A DNA stretch of 32,585 nt. It comes from Kribbella turkmenica. GTDB taxonomy: Bacteria; Actinomycetota; Actinomycetes; Propionibacteriales; Kribbellaceae. Positions within the stretch are counted from its first letter, which is position 1; the number at the start of each line of letters is the position of its first letter. Below, piece after piece: positions 23,336-30,589 of the stretch. Both the position numbers and the translations under genes were made by a program. The stretch spans positions 1 to 32,585 of the forward strand of contig NZ_SMKR01000078.1 in assembly GCF_004348725.1 (NCBI RefSeq). Reading direction: 5' to 3'. Below the pieces are notes generated by a model. The model did no database searches, had not been told where the DNA came from, and worked only from the letters and a program-made list of their open reading frames with translations.

Positions 23336-24151
23336 TCAGATCGGGCCGAGGCAGAGCGTGTACTTCTGCGAACCGACCTCGGAGGTGTACGCCGCCTCGT
23401 AGCCGGGGAACTGGTCGCACCGGGAGTCGTCCACGGTGTCGTCGAGCTTGCCGACCACCTTGTACTCCGCCTCGGACGACGCGCAGTCGACGACCTGGAC
23501 GTCGGGGCTGACCGACGTGCCCTTGTTCACCACGCACGCACCGGCCTCGGCCTCGGACGCGGTCGTGGTGCTCAGGTTGATCACCACGATCGTGGTGATC
23601 AGCGCGATCGGGAGGAGCAGCATCAGGATCGCCGGCCGCTTGAACAGCGGCTTGCCCGGATCCATCGGCCGGCCGGGCGCGCCCGGAGCCGGCTCGGGCA
23701 GCTTGCGGAACTTTGCCCACGGCTCGATGTTCATCAGCATCGTGATCGGGTTGACGATCATCGACCCGATGCCCCACCAGCCCTGCCACAGGCTCTTCGC
23801 GGTCATGTCCCGGACGGTGGAAGTGCCGCAGGTCTTGCAGAACGGGCCCTGCAACTTGAGGAACCGCATCACCACGATCATGCCCTGGTGACCGCGCACG
23901 GTCGCCTGCTCCGCGGGGAACGCCCCACAGAACCGGCACTGCAGGACGTTCTGCGGCATCGGCGGCGGCATCGGCTGCGGCATCTGCTGGTGCTGGTACT
24001 GCGGTGGTGGCGCCTGCTGGACGTTGGGCTGGCCCTGTCCCAAGGGCTGGGGCTGGGCGTACTGCGGGAACTGCTGCTCCGGCGGCGGTCCGTAGTCGCC
24101 GGGCCGGCCGGCGTACGGGTTCTGCGGGGGCTGCGGAGGGGATGTGGTCAC
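23336..24151 (-). CDS. Zinc-ribbon, single-span membrane protein with LppU-like C-terminal domain
   Basis: A 271-aa protein. Residues 1-68 are Pro/Gln-rich and disordered. Cys72-x2-Cys75 and Cys105-x2-Cys108 form a probable zinc ribbon. A broad amphipathic/hydrophobic stretch is at 121-141 and a clear membrane span at about 174-194. The outer domain (206-271) has four Cys (206, 223, 245, 267) in the pattern of LppU/SCO3897-type domains. So the N-terminus is cytoplasmic and the C-terminus extracellular. Function unknown. GTG 24151 has AGGAAG 5 nt upstream. The C-terminal assignment is from motif memory and is tentative. Confidence 0.75.
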   Translation of the reverse strand: MTTSPPQPPQNPYAGRPGDYGPPPEQQFPQYAQPQPLGQGQPNVQQAPPPQYQHQQMPQPMPPPMPQNVLQCRFCGAFPAEQATVRGHQGMIVVMRFLKLQGPFCKTCGTSTVRDMTAKSLWQGWWGIGSMIVNPITMLMNIEPWAKFRKLPEPAPGAPGRPMDPGKPLFKRPAILMLLLPIALITTIVVINLSTTTASEAEAGACVVNKGTSVSPDVQVVDCASSEAEYKVVGKLDDTVDDSRCDQFPGYEAAYTSEVGSQKYTLCLGPI

Positions 24152-24257
24152 AGACGCTTCCTGAAAGACGATGACAGAACAAGTCGAACCACCGCACCTT
24201 ACTCACCACACCGGTCCATCCGGCCCGCCGGTGTGGCGCGATCCCGTTGGCACGCGC

Positions 24258-25196
24258 TCAGCCGTAGCGGGCGGCGAGTTCGGTGCCGAGACGGGCCAGT
24301 TCCGCTTGCACCGACGGTGGGTCCAGCACCTCGATCGAGCCGCCCCAGCCGGCCAGGTGCTGGGCGATCATCAGCGGGGTCGGCGCGGTCACGGTGATCC
24401 GCACCCGGTCGCCTTCCGTGCCGATGACCTCGCAGTGGCGCCCGAGCCGGTCCTGCATCACCCACAGGTGCCGCTCGTCCATCAGCACCGTCGCGGTCAG
24501 ACCCGACCGCCGTCCCTCCATCTGCTCGACGACCTCGTTCCACGCCGCGGTCAGGTCGAAGTCGGCCGGCCGCTCGAACCCCTCGCCGGTCACCTCCGCC
24601 GACACCACCCGCTCGACCCGGAACGTACGCTGCCCCTTCGGTGTCCCGGCGATCAGGTACCAGATGTCGTCCTTGTCCACGAGCCCCAGCGGATCCACGA
24701 GTCGTTCGGACTGCTCGCGCCCGCGTCCCGCATAGACCAGTCGCACCTTGACCCGCCGTACGACCGCGTCCTGCAACCGCCGTACCACTTCCGGTCGTTC
24801 CTTGGTGTGTTCGCCCCAGCGGGCCGGGTCGATCACGACCGCCTCGGCCGCGGCCTGCGCCTCCTCGCGGAACGTCTGGGGGAGTGCCCGGACCAGCTTC
24901 CGCAAGGCCGCTTGGGCGTCCGGAGCGATCGACGCCGCCGGACCGACCAGCAGGAACAAGGCCTGCGCCTCAGACGCGGTCAGTCCGCTGAGATCGGTCC
25001 GGGCCCCGCCGATCAGCTGCCAGCCGCCGTTGCGTCCCGGCTGTGGATAGACCGGGATCCCGGCCGTCGACAACGCCTCTAGATCGCGCCGCGCCGTCGC
25101 CACCGAGATCTCCAACTCCCCGGCCACCTGGGCCGCGGTCACCCGCACGCGCGCCTGCATCAACAGCAGCACCGCCACCAACCGATCCGCCCGCAC
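24258..25196 (-). CDS. WYL-domain transcriptional regulator
   Basis: A 312-aa protein with an N-terminal HTH (DRLVAVLLLMQARVRVTAAQ, about 4-60) and a WYL domain in the middle: VRLVYAGRGRE through DDIWYLIAGTPKGQRTFRVERV (about 140-200), followed by a WCX-type C-terminus. WYL proteins bind nucleotide or nucleic-acid ligands and control DNA-damage, phage-defence or metabolic genes. GTG 25196 is the only reasonable start in frame. No target is obvious; it sits upstream of the zinc-ribbon gene in the same direction, 106 nt away. Confidence 0.9.
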   Translation of the reverse strand: MRADRLVAVLLLMQARVRVTAAQVAGELEISVATARRDLEALSTAGIPVYPQPGRNGGWQLIGGARTDLSGLTASEAQALFLLVGPAASIAPDAQAALRKLVRALPQTFREEAQAAAEAVVIDPARWGEHTKERPEVVRRLQDAVVRRVKVRLVYAGRGREQSERLVDPLGLVDKDDIWYLIAGTPKGQRTFRVERVVSAEVTGEGFERPADFDLTAAWNEVVEQMEGRRSGLTATVLMDERHLWVMQDRLGRHCEVIGTEGDRVRITVTAPTPLMIAQHLAGWGGSIEVLDPPSVQAELARLGTELAARYG

Positions 25197-25274
25197 CCGC
25201 CCATGCTCGCAGACAAACCGCTCATCCGCTGAGCACTTCTCGCGCGGATCCGGGGTGGCCGGTCGTCCTGCCGG

Positions 25275-25726
25275 TCAGCTCGGTACGCCTTCGCCGACGA
25301 GGCCGTCGACGGACTCGCGGATGAGGTCGGCGTGCCCGGTGTGCCGCGCGTACTCCTCGATCATGTCGACCAGGATGTAGCGCAGGCTCGCCGGCCGGCC
25401 GTTGCGGGAACGCTTCGCCAACTGGTCGATCCCGCCGGTCGCGAGGGCTTCCTGGACCGCCCTCCGGGACACCGCTCGACGTCCCAGGGCGCGGGCAGGT
25501 CGCGGTCGTGCAGCCGGCCGGTGAAGTACTCGTCCTCGACCAGCGCGAGATGCTCGAGCAGGCCGCCCAGGGTCACGGTCGACGGCGGGTGCTTGGCACT
25601 CAGGCCCTCGGCGGCGAGGCCGCCGCACTTCCACGCGAACGTCCGGCGGTTGCGCTCGAGCGCGCCCAGCAGCGTGTCGATCTCGCTGCCGGCGATCGGC
25701 GGCTCCTGCAGGATGTCGTTGTCCAT
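25275..25726 (-). pseudogene. DinB/DUF664-family protein with internal deletion and frameshift
   Basis: From ATG 25726 (MDNDILQEPPIAGSEIDTLL) the frame is intact through EDEYFTGRLHDRDLPAPWD. The C-terminal part (RAVQEALATGG through EEYARHTGHADLIRES, ending at 25275) lies in a different frame. About 30 residues usual between these parts in DinB proteins are missing, so a small internal deletion near 25455-25485 probably caused the shift. DinB-like proteins are four-helix-bundle metal-binding thiol transferases. The promoter box (TAACCT, 25738-25733, 6 nt before ATG) is still present. Confidence 0.7.
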
Positions 25727-25732
25727 GGCAGC

Positions 25733-25738
25733 AGGTTA
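25733..25738 (-). promoter_or_regulatory. TAACCT -10 box of the DinB pseudogene
   Basis: On the minus strand TAACCT ends 6 nt before ATG 25726, the leaderless pattern. Confidence 0.4.
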
Positions 25739-25780
25739 CAGTCGGTTCCGGACGATCAGCTTCCGGAATGGGGGAACGCC

Positions 25781-26731
25781 ATGGCGTACGACGTCAGCCC
25801 GACGGCGCGGACGTTGACGGTGCTCGAGCTGATCCAGAACTCGCCCGGGGTCACCGCCGAACAACTGGGGGACAAGCTCGGCGTCTCCGAGCGCGCGGCC
25901 CGGCGGTACGTGGCGATCCTGCGCGAGGCCGACGTACCGATCGAGTCGGTCCGCGGGCCGTACGGCGGCTACCGGGTCGGCCGCGGGTTGCGGCTGCCGC
26001 CGCTGATGTTCAGCACCACCGAGGCGCTCGGCCTGGTGATGGCCGTGCTCGAAGGACCCCGTGGAGCCGACGATCCGGTCGACGACGCGCTCGGCAAGAT
26101 CATCCGGGTGCTGCCGGAGCCGATCGCGCGGGCGACGGACGCCGTACGACGGGTGAGTGCGCGCGGTCCTGATCCCGGTGCCCGAACGCCCGATCCGTCG
26201 GTGACGGCCCAACTCGTGGCGCACAGCACCAATCAGCGTCGAGTGCTGCTGGACTACGAGCGCTGCCCGGGAGAGAGCTGGACCATGGACGTCGATCCGT
26301 GGGCGGTCGTCGTACGCCGGGGACGGTGGTACCTGCTGTGCTGGTCGCACTCGAAGTCGGCCGAACGGGTGCTGCGGGTGGACAAGGTCCGCCGGGTGGA
26401 GCCTTCGCCGGACAAGACGTTCACACCGCCCGCGAATCTGGATCCGCTCGCCGCGGTCGAGGAACATCTGGCGCTGGGCTGGAAGTACAAGATCGAGGTC
26501 GTCATCGACGCCCCGCTCGCGGACGCTGCCTGCTGGATCCCCCGGAGCATGGGTCGGATGGAGCCGATCGACGCCGAGCACACGCGGCTGCTCGCCAGCA
26601 CCGACGAACCCGACTGGTACGCCGCCCAGCTGACCGCGATCAGGGCGCCGTACCGCATCCTCGGATCACCGGAGGTGCAGGAAGCCGGCCGGGAACTCGG
26701 GCGGCGATTGCTGGCGGCGAGCGGACTGTGA
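25781..26731 (+). CDS. WYL-domain transcriptional regulator (HTH-WYL-WCX)
   Basis: A 316-aa regulator. The DeoR-like HTH is at about 10-60 (VLELIQNSPGVTAEQ through ERAARRYVAILREA). The WYL domain is at about 150-215 with VVVRRGRWYLLCWSHSKSA, and the C-terminal WCX domain follows. ATG 25781 has GGGGGAA 5 nt upstream; the longer open frame to 25508 runs antisense to the DinB remnant. It is a paralogue-type neighbour of the WYL regulator at 24258. Its TGA overlaps the GTG of the DUF1905 gene, so it is the first gene of a two-gene operon. Confidence 0.92.
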   Translation: MAYDVSPTARTLTVLELIQNSPGVTAEQLGDKLGVSERAARRYVAILREADVPIESVRGPYGGYRVGRGLRLPPLMFSTTEALGLVMAVLEGPRGADDPVDDALGKIIRVLPEPIARATDAVRRVSARGPDPGARTPDPSVTAQLVAHSTNQRRVLLDYERCPGESWTMDVDPWAVVVRRGRWYLLCWSHSKSAERVLRVDKVRRVEPSPDKTFTPPANLDPLAAVEEHLALGWKYKIEVVIDAPLADAACWIPRSMGRMEPIDAEHTRLLASTDEPDWYAAQLTAIRAPYRILGSPEVQEAGRELGRRLLAASGL

Positions 26732-27030
26732 CCGAGATCGAGTTCGCGGGAGAGATCTGGTACTGGCACGGGCCGGCGCCGTGGTACTTCATCACCGTGC
26801 CGGAGGACGAGAGCACGTACTTCGAGGCCGAGGCGAACTTCGTCACCTACGGGTGGGGGATGATCCCGGTCCAGGCGGAGATCGGGGACAGTGTGTGGGA
26901 CACGTCGATGTTCCCGAAGGACGGGCGGTACATCCTGCCGGTGAAGGCGGCGGTCCGGCGGGCCGAGGAACTGGACGACGGCGACGTACCGACGGTGCGG
27001 CTGCGACTGCGGAGCTGGAGCGTCTCCTGA
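26728..27030 (+). CDS. DUF1905-domain protein
   Basis: A 100-aa protein containing the whole DUF1905 motif set: GEIWYWHGPAPWYFITVP, FVTYGWGMIPVQAEIG, and FPKDGRYILPVKAAVRRAEELDDGD. The family is a small beta-barrel of unknown function, often joined to or near YdeI/OmdA-type proteins. GTG 26728 overlaps the stop of the WYL regulator (GTGA), so translation is coupled and the regulator probably controls this gene. Confidence 0.88.
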   Translation: MTEIEFAGEIWYWHGPAPWYFITVPEDESTYFEAEANFVTYGWGMIPVQAEIGDSVWDTSMFPKDGRYILPVKAAVRRAEELDDGDVPTVRLRLRSWSVS

Positions 27031-27049
27031 AACTGTCGGTGGCGGCCCC

Positions 27050-27055
27050 TAGCGT
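27050..27055 (+). promoter_or_regulatory. -10 box of the isochorismatase-family gene
   Basis: TAGCGT lies 34 nt before ATG 27090, leaving room for a normal 5' leader with GAGAGG; TGAAAC (27028-27033) is a weak -35. Confidence 0.35.
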
Positions 27056-27089
27056 TCGTCGAGCACAGTCGGCAGAGAGGAAACCCCAG

Positions 27090-27647
27090 ATGTCCACGTT
27101 GTCGAACCGGCCGAACACGGCCCTCGTAGTGATCGACGTCCAGACAGGTGTCGTGTCGGAAGGGTACGAGCGCGACCGCGTGGTGGCGAACATCAGCACC
27201 CTCGTAGGCAAGGCCCGTGCAGGCGGCGTGCCGGTCGTCTGGGTCCAGCACAACAGCCAGCACCTGCCCAGGGACAGTGACAACTGGCAACTCGTCCCGG
27301 AGCTGGAACGGGACGACGCCGAGCCGCTCGTGCACAAGACGTTCGCCGACAGCTTCGAGGACACCGACCTCGAGTACGTGCTCGCGAACGCCGGGATCGG
27401 GCGGATCTACGTCGGCGGCGCACAGACCGACGAGTGCATCCGCTCGACGATCCACGGCGCCTTCGTCCGCGGTTACGACGTCACGCTGGTCGGCGACGCG
27501 CACACCACCGAGGACCAGACCGAGTACGGCGCACCCTCACCGGACAAGGTGATCGACCACACCAACCTGTACTGGCAGTACCACCGCGCCCCCGGCCGCA
27601 CAGCAGCAGTACAGAACACCGCCGACGTAACCTTCACAGAGACCTGA
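27090..27647 (+). CDS. Isochorismatase-family cysteine hydrolase
   Basis: A 185-aa cysteine hydrolase with the family's triad: Asp16 in VVIDVQ, Lys83 in VHKTFADSF, and Cys116 in AQTDECIRST. The length and cis-peptide region (GGAQTDEC) match stand-alone amidohydrolases such as nicotinamidase-like, ureidoacrylate or N-carbamoylsarcosine-type enzymes; true isochorismatase activity is unlikely without siderophore genes. ATG 27090 has a GAGAGG Shine-Dalgarno 9-10 nt upstream, so this gene is not leaderless, unlike many neighbours. Confidence 0.92.
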   Translation: MSTLSNRPNTALVVIDVQTGVVSEGYERDRVVANISTLVGKARAGGVPVVWVQHNSQHLPRDSDNWQLVPELERDDAEPLVHKTFADSFEDTDLEYVLANAGIGRIYVGGAQTDECIRSTIHGAFVRGYDVTLVGDAHTTEDQTEYGAPSPDKVIDHTNLYWQYHRAPGRTAAVQNTADVTFTET

Positions 27648-27750
27648 TCGACGGCATCGACATCACGACTCGCTCAAGGACCGAATGCGCTTCGCACCGG
27701 CACCACCGTGAACGCCGCACCGATCGAGCAGCACGGCCCGCCGGGTCACC

Positions 27751-28134
27751 TCACGCAACACAGAACTCGTTGCCTTCGGGGTCGAGCATGACGACGGCGT
27801 CGAGTACGTCGCCGTCGTACGCCTCGCGGAGCCGGGTCGCGCCGGCTGACGCGAGCTCGTCGGCCTTCGCCCGGATCAGCCGGCCGCGCTCGGCCAGATC
27901 CCACGGTGGTTCGCCGGCGACCCGGACATCGATGTGCACCCGGTTCTTGGCGGTCTTCTTCTCCGGTACGCGCAGGAACCCGATCGCCGGTCCCTTCCCG
28001 TCCGGGTCCACGATCGACGCGCCGTCCGGAATGTCGTACCCAGGCTCGCTCACATACCCCAACGCCTCAGCCCAGAAGGCGGCCAGCTTCCGCGGATCCT
28101 CCGCATCACATCCCAGCGTCCAATGCATCGCCAT
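27751..28134 (-). CDS. VOC-family (glyoxalase-like) protein
   Basis: A 127-aa VOC protein. Characteristic segments are DPRKLAAFWAEALGY near the N-terminus, KNRVHIDVRV in the middle and LDPEGNEFCV at the end, the last supplying the metal-ligand Glu in the glyoxalase-like domain 6 group. It could be an isomerase, dioxygenase or antibiotic-binding protein; the substrate is unknown. ATG 28134 has TACTGT 6 nt upstream; ATG 28128 is an alternative two codons in. It is divergent from the truncated cupin gene at 28217. Confidence 0.9.
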   Translation of the reverse strand: MAMHWTLGCDAEDPRKLAAFWAEALGYVSEPGYDIPDGASIVDPDGKGPAIGFLRVPEKKTAKNRVHIDVRVAGEPPWDLAERGRLIRAKADELASAGATRLREAYDGDVLDAVVMLDPEGNEFCVA

Positions 28135-28140
28135 CCCCGC

Positions 28141-28146
28141 ACAGTA
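28141..28146 (-). promoter_or_regulatory. TACTGT -10 box, leaderless start of the VOC gene
   Basis: On the minus strand TACTGT ends 6 nt before ATG 28134. Confidence 0.45.
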
Positions 28147-28216
28147 CGCGAGCCAACTCTCCGGAGCAGGCGGCACGGCGCGGAGATCCACAGTCGACGG
28201 CGCACACGCTCGAAGC

Positions 28217-28495
28217 ATGACAACCACACGTTCCGGCCAGATCACCCGCGTCCACGACCACGTGACCTGGTGCGTGTTCGGCGTACTGCAGGGAGTCGAG
28301 CACGAGGACCTGTACGAGGCCGACCTCCGGCTGATCGGCTCGAACGACGACCAGACCGGCGATGTCAGCGGCTTCGCCCCGCCCGGCGACATCGACCGCG
28401 GACACAACACCTCTGACGCGACCGCGATCTCACTCCACATCTACGGCAACGACGTAACCCGAATCGGCTCCAGCGTTCGCCGCTACTACGACTGA
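28217..28495 (+). CDS. Cysteine-dioxygenase-like cupin, N-terminally truncated
   Basis: A 92-aa ORF that starts almost at the metal-binding motif: ATG 28217 then ITRVHDHVTWCVFGVLQGVEHE, a Gly-rich VSGFAPPGDIDRG, and NTSDATAISLHIYGNDVTRIGSSVRRYYD. The family (predicted metal-dependent cupins near cysteine dioxygenase) normally has about 90-100 residues before the His-Asp-His motif. Here they are absent and no homologous upstream coding is seen. The HDH motif and C-terminal strands remain. It is either a truncated pseudogene or a minimal cupin; the former is more likely. Confidence 0.6.
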   Translation: MTTTRSGQITRVHDHVTWCVFGVLQGVEHEDLYEADLRLIGSNDDQTGDVSGFAPPGDIDRGHNTSDATAISLHIYGNDVTRIGSSVRRYYD

Positions 28496-28542
28496 CTTGC
28501 CGAGGTGTCGATTCGTGCAGGGCGTGTTCGACGGAGGGGTGA

Positions 28543-28735
28543 GCGGCCGGATCGGCGTGCCTCACGGCCGGCCTGCTCGACGAGATCCGGCTCCAGCTCG
28601 TCCCGGTCATCTTCGGCCAGGGCCGCCGGCTGCTCGAGCCATCTCGACGCGGAACAGATCGAGCTCGAGACAGTCGACGTCCTGCGCGGCCGCGACGCGA
28701 CCCACCTGCGTTACCGCGTCATCGGTCGTCCCTGA
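28543..28735 (+). pseudogene. C-terminal fragment of a dihydrofolate-reductase-family (RibD C) gene
   Basis: From 28558 the frame reads CLTAGLLDEIRLQLVPVIFG and QGRRLLE, then a one-base shift at 28639-28640 is needed to continue as HLDAEQIELETVDVLRGRDA and THLRYRVIGRP to TGA 28733-28735. This is the C-terminal third of RibD-C/DHFR-like reductases. The upstream two thirds are absent. The remnant's end overlaps by 17 nt the 3' end of the opposite aldo/keto reductase gene. Confidence 0.72.
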
Positions 28736-29642
28736 GCCCGTCGAGTACGGCGACCTGCTCGGGGGAGAGGTGAATGTCGCCCGCCGCCACGTTCTCGGCG
28801 AGATGGTCGAGGCTGCCGGTGCCCGGAATGGCCAGCACGTGGTCGCCGCGACTCAGGGTCCACGCGATCCGGACCTGAGCGGGTGTCGCGCCGACCTCGC
28901 GCGCGATGGTCACGACGGCTTCGTCCACGGCGACACCGCCGACCTCCCGGCCGGATCCGGTGACCGCGAAAAACGGGACGAACGCCATGCCCTGCTCACC
29001 GCAGAGGTCCAGGATCTCGTCGTTCACCCGGCCGAAGCCGACGCCGTACCTGTTCTGCACGGCGACGACGGGTGCGATCGCCTGGGCCTGGGCGAGGTGT
29101 TGCTTCCGCACGTTGGACAAGGCCAGGTGCCGGATCAGGCCCTTGTCCCGCAGCTCGGCCAGGACTCCGAAGTGCTCGGCGACGGAGTCGAGGCCGTGCT
29201 GGCGGAGGTACACGACGTCGAGGGCCTCCCGCCCGAGCGCCCGCAGATCCTTCCCGACCAGCCCCGGCAACTCCTCCGGCGAGGCCAGTCCGTTCTTGGT
29301 CGGCCCGACCTTCGTCGCGATCACCACATCCTCCGGGTACGGCGCCAGCGCGCGGCGGATCACGTCGTTCGCCCAGTCGAGTCCGACGAAATCCGTCGAC
29401 GCCCCGGAACGACCGTACGACGGGTAGAAGTCCGCTGTGTCGAGGTGGTCGACGCCGAGCTCGACCGCGCGCCGCAGCAAGCCGATCGCTTCCTCCTGCG
29501 TTCCGCTGCCGTCGCCGCCGGCCAGGCGCTTCGTACCGAAGCCGATGCGGCCGACGTGCCGGTCGCCGATCGACGCCTTGCGCCGGGCGATTTCTGGTGA
29601 TAGCTTAATTGATAAGGATGCATTCTTCTGTGCATTCTGCAT
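28719..29642 (-). CDS. Aldo/keto reductase (second)
   Basis: A 307-aa aldo/keto reductase with tetrad Asp68 and Tyr73 (LDTADFY), Lys111 (IATKVGP) and His149 (LRQHGLD). It resembles the YajO/pyridoxal-reductase-like oxidoreductases of actinomycetes. ATG 29642 is supported by TATCCT 6 nt upstream, giving a leaderless transcript. The first 24 residues (MQNAQKNASLSIKL...) are an A/T-rich extension before the normal start of the barrel at GDRHVGRIGFGT and contain part of a triple heptamer repeat. Its 3' end overlaps a dead DHFR-like gene. Confidence 0.92.
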   Translation of the reverse strand: MQNAQKNASLSIKLSPEIARRKASIGDRHVGRIGFGTKRLAGGDGSGTQEEAIGLLRRAVELGVDHLDTADFYPSYGRSGASTDFVGLDWANDVIRRALAPYPEDVVIATKVGPTKNGLASPEELPGLVGKDLRALGREALDVVYLRQHGLDSVAEHFGVLAELRDKGLIRHLALSNVRKQHLAQAQAIAPVVAVQNRYGVGFGRVNDEILDLCGEQGMAFVPFFAVTGSGREVGGVAVDEAVVTIAREVGATPAQVRIAWTLSRGDHVLAIPGTGSLDHLAENVAAGDIHLSPEQVAVLDGLRDDR

Positions 29643-29644
29643 TC
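29619..29644. repeat. Three TGCATTC heptamers at the start of the aldo/keto reductase gene
   Basis: TGCATTC occurs at 29619-29625, 29631-29637 and 29638-29644 (GAATGCA on the coding strand), across the ATG and first codons of the gene. Nearby A/T-rich sequence at 29600-29616 includes TTATCAATTAAG on the minus strand. This could be an operator overlapping the leaderless start. Confidence 0.4.
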
Positions 29645-29648
29645 GGTC

Positions 29649-29654
29649 AGGATA
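29649..29654 (-). promoter_or_regulatory. TATCCT -10 box of the second aldo/keto reductase
   Basis: On the minus strand TATCCT ends 6 nt before ATG 29642; TGGACG at 29677-29672 is a 4/6 -35 match with a 17-bp spacer. Confidence 0.5.
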
Positions 29655-29913
29655 AGCCCGGCTGTGAATTCCGTCCAGCTTTTGTGGCCACTTCTCTCGC
29701 GCGAAGCATCACCATGTCGACCGGAGTTGAGGCGCTCATCGGGAGTGGCTCGAGTTGTGGGTATCGCGGGGAGAGCGGCGAGGTTCGTGCGAGCGACGAC
29801 GCGAGCTTGCTGCCGGCGGAGTATCTGCCCGGGGAAGTTGGTGCAGGACAGCGGGCGGTCGGTTCATAGTTCGAACGTCGAAGGCCACCGAATGATCGCC
29901 AAGCACTGGTCGA
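29655..29913. other. Intergenic region, no gene recognised
   Basis: This ~260-bp stretch is lower in G+C than its surroundings. Its longest ORFs show no recognisable motif and unusual residue content. It may be another decayed sequence between the DinB pseudogene and the aldo/keto reductase promoter. Confidence 0.4.
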
Positions 29914-30517
29914 CTAACGCGCGAACTGATCGGCGGCCGCCTGGACCCGAGCGGCGTACTCACGCCACCACCGCTCATCACCTTGCTGTCTGGCCTCCGC
30001 ACCAATCCGCCCGTCGACCAGTTCGCGGACGATGTCCAGCTGCCCGGCATGCCGCAGCGTCTCCGACAGGACGCGGATCACGATCGTCCCGAGCGTCGTA
30101 CCGGAGCCTTTCTCGCCCCACCACGGGACGAATCCCGGCGTATCCCAGTCACAACCGAGAATTGTCTCGTCGGAATGTGCGCAGGCCCGCTGGTAGAAGC
30201 CGATCAGGTATTCGCTCGATTCGTCCGCTCGTGCCCACATGTCCGGATTCCCAGCCGTTTCGGCGTCCCAATCCGTCGAGTCATGAAGCCAGACGATCCC
30301 GACTGGCGCAGCCTCCCGAGGCGGGCCGCCCGAACGCCTCGCCGAGATAGCCGTACTCCTGGCTCCCCAGGTGTTTCACCATTCCGAGCAGATTCGTGCC
30401 GGTGGGCGTGACAGGTCTGCGCAGTGAGTACTCGGGTAGCCCTTCGACCGTCTGCAACACGCCAGCGCGCGCCTGCCGCAACGCCTGATGCAACTCCTCT
30501 TTGACCGAAGCGTTCAC
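29914..30517 (-). pseudogene. DinB/DUF664-family protein, single-base frameshift
   Basis: GTG 30517 opens MNASVKEELHQALRQARAG and continues to KHLGSQEYGYLGEAFGRPA. The rest is in another frame: REAAPVG then WLHDSTDWDAETAGNPDMW, YLIGFYQRACAHSDE, and TLRHAGQLDIVRELVDGRIG, ending at TAG 29914. One extra base near 30319 (reading CCC GCC T CGG on the minus strand) restores a normal ~200-aa DUF664 protein with its C-terminal RHAGQLDIVREL helix. The sequence is otherwise well preserved, so the break is recent or a sequencing error. Confidence 0.75.
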
Positions 30518-30524
30518 GGAGCCG

Positions 30525-30530
30525 ACGCTA
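30525..30530 (-). promoter_or_regulatory. TAGCGT -10 box of the DUF664 pseudogene
   Basis: On the minus strand TAGCGT ends 7 nt before GTG 30517, again the leaderless pattern. Confidence 0.45.
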
Positions 30531-30589
30531 ACTGGCCGACTACCGGCCGCCCCATTCGACTCCTCCCGCCGTGCGTCTTCAGAGTGGAG

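Noticed and set aside
25508-25780. N-terminal extension of the second WYL regulator
   Set aside because: It would run antisense through the DinB remnant; ATG 25781 has a good Shine-Dalgarno and starts at the HTH.
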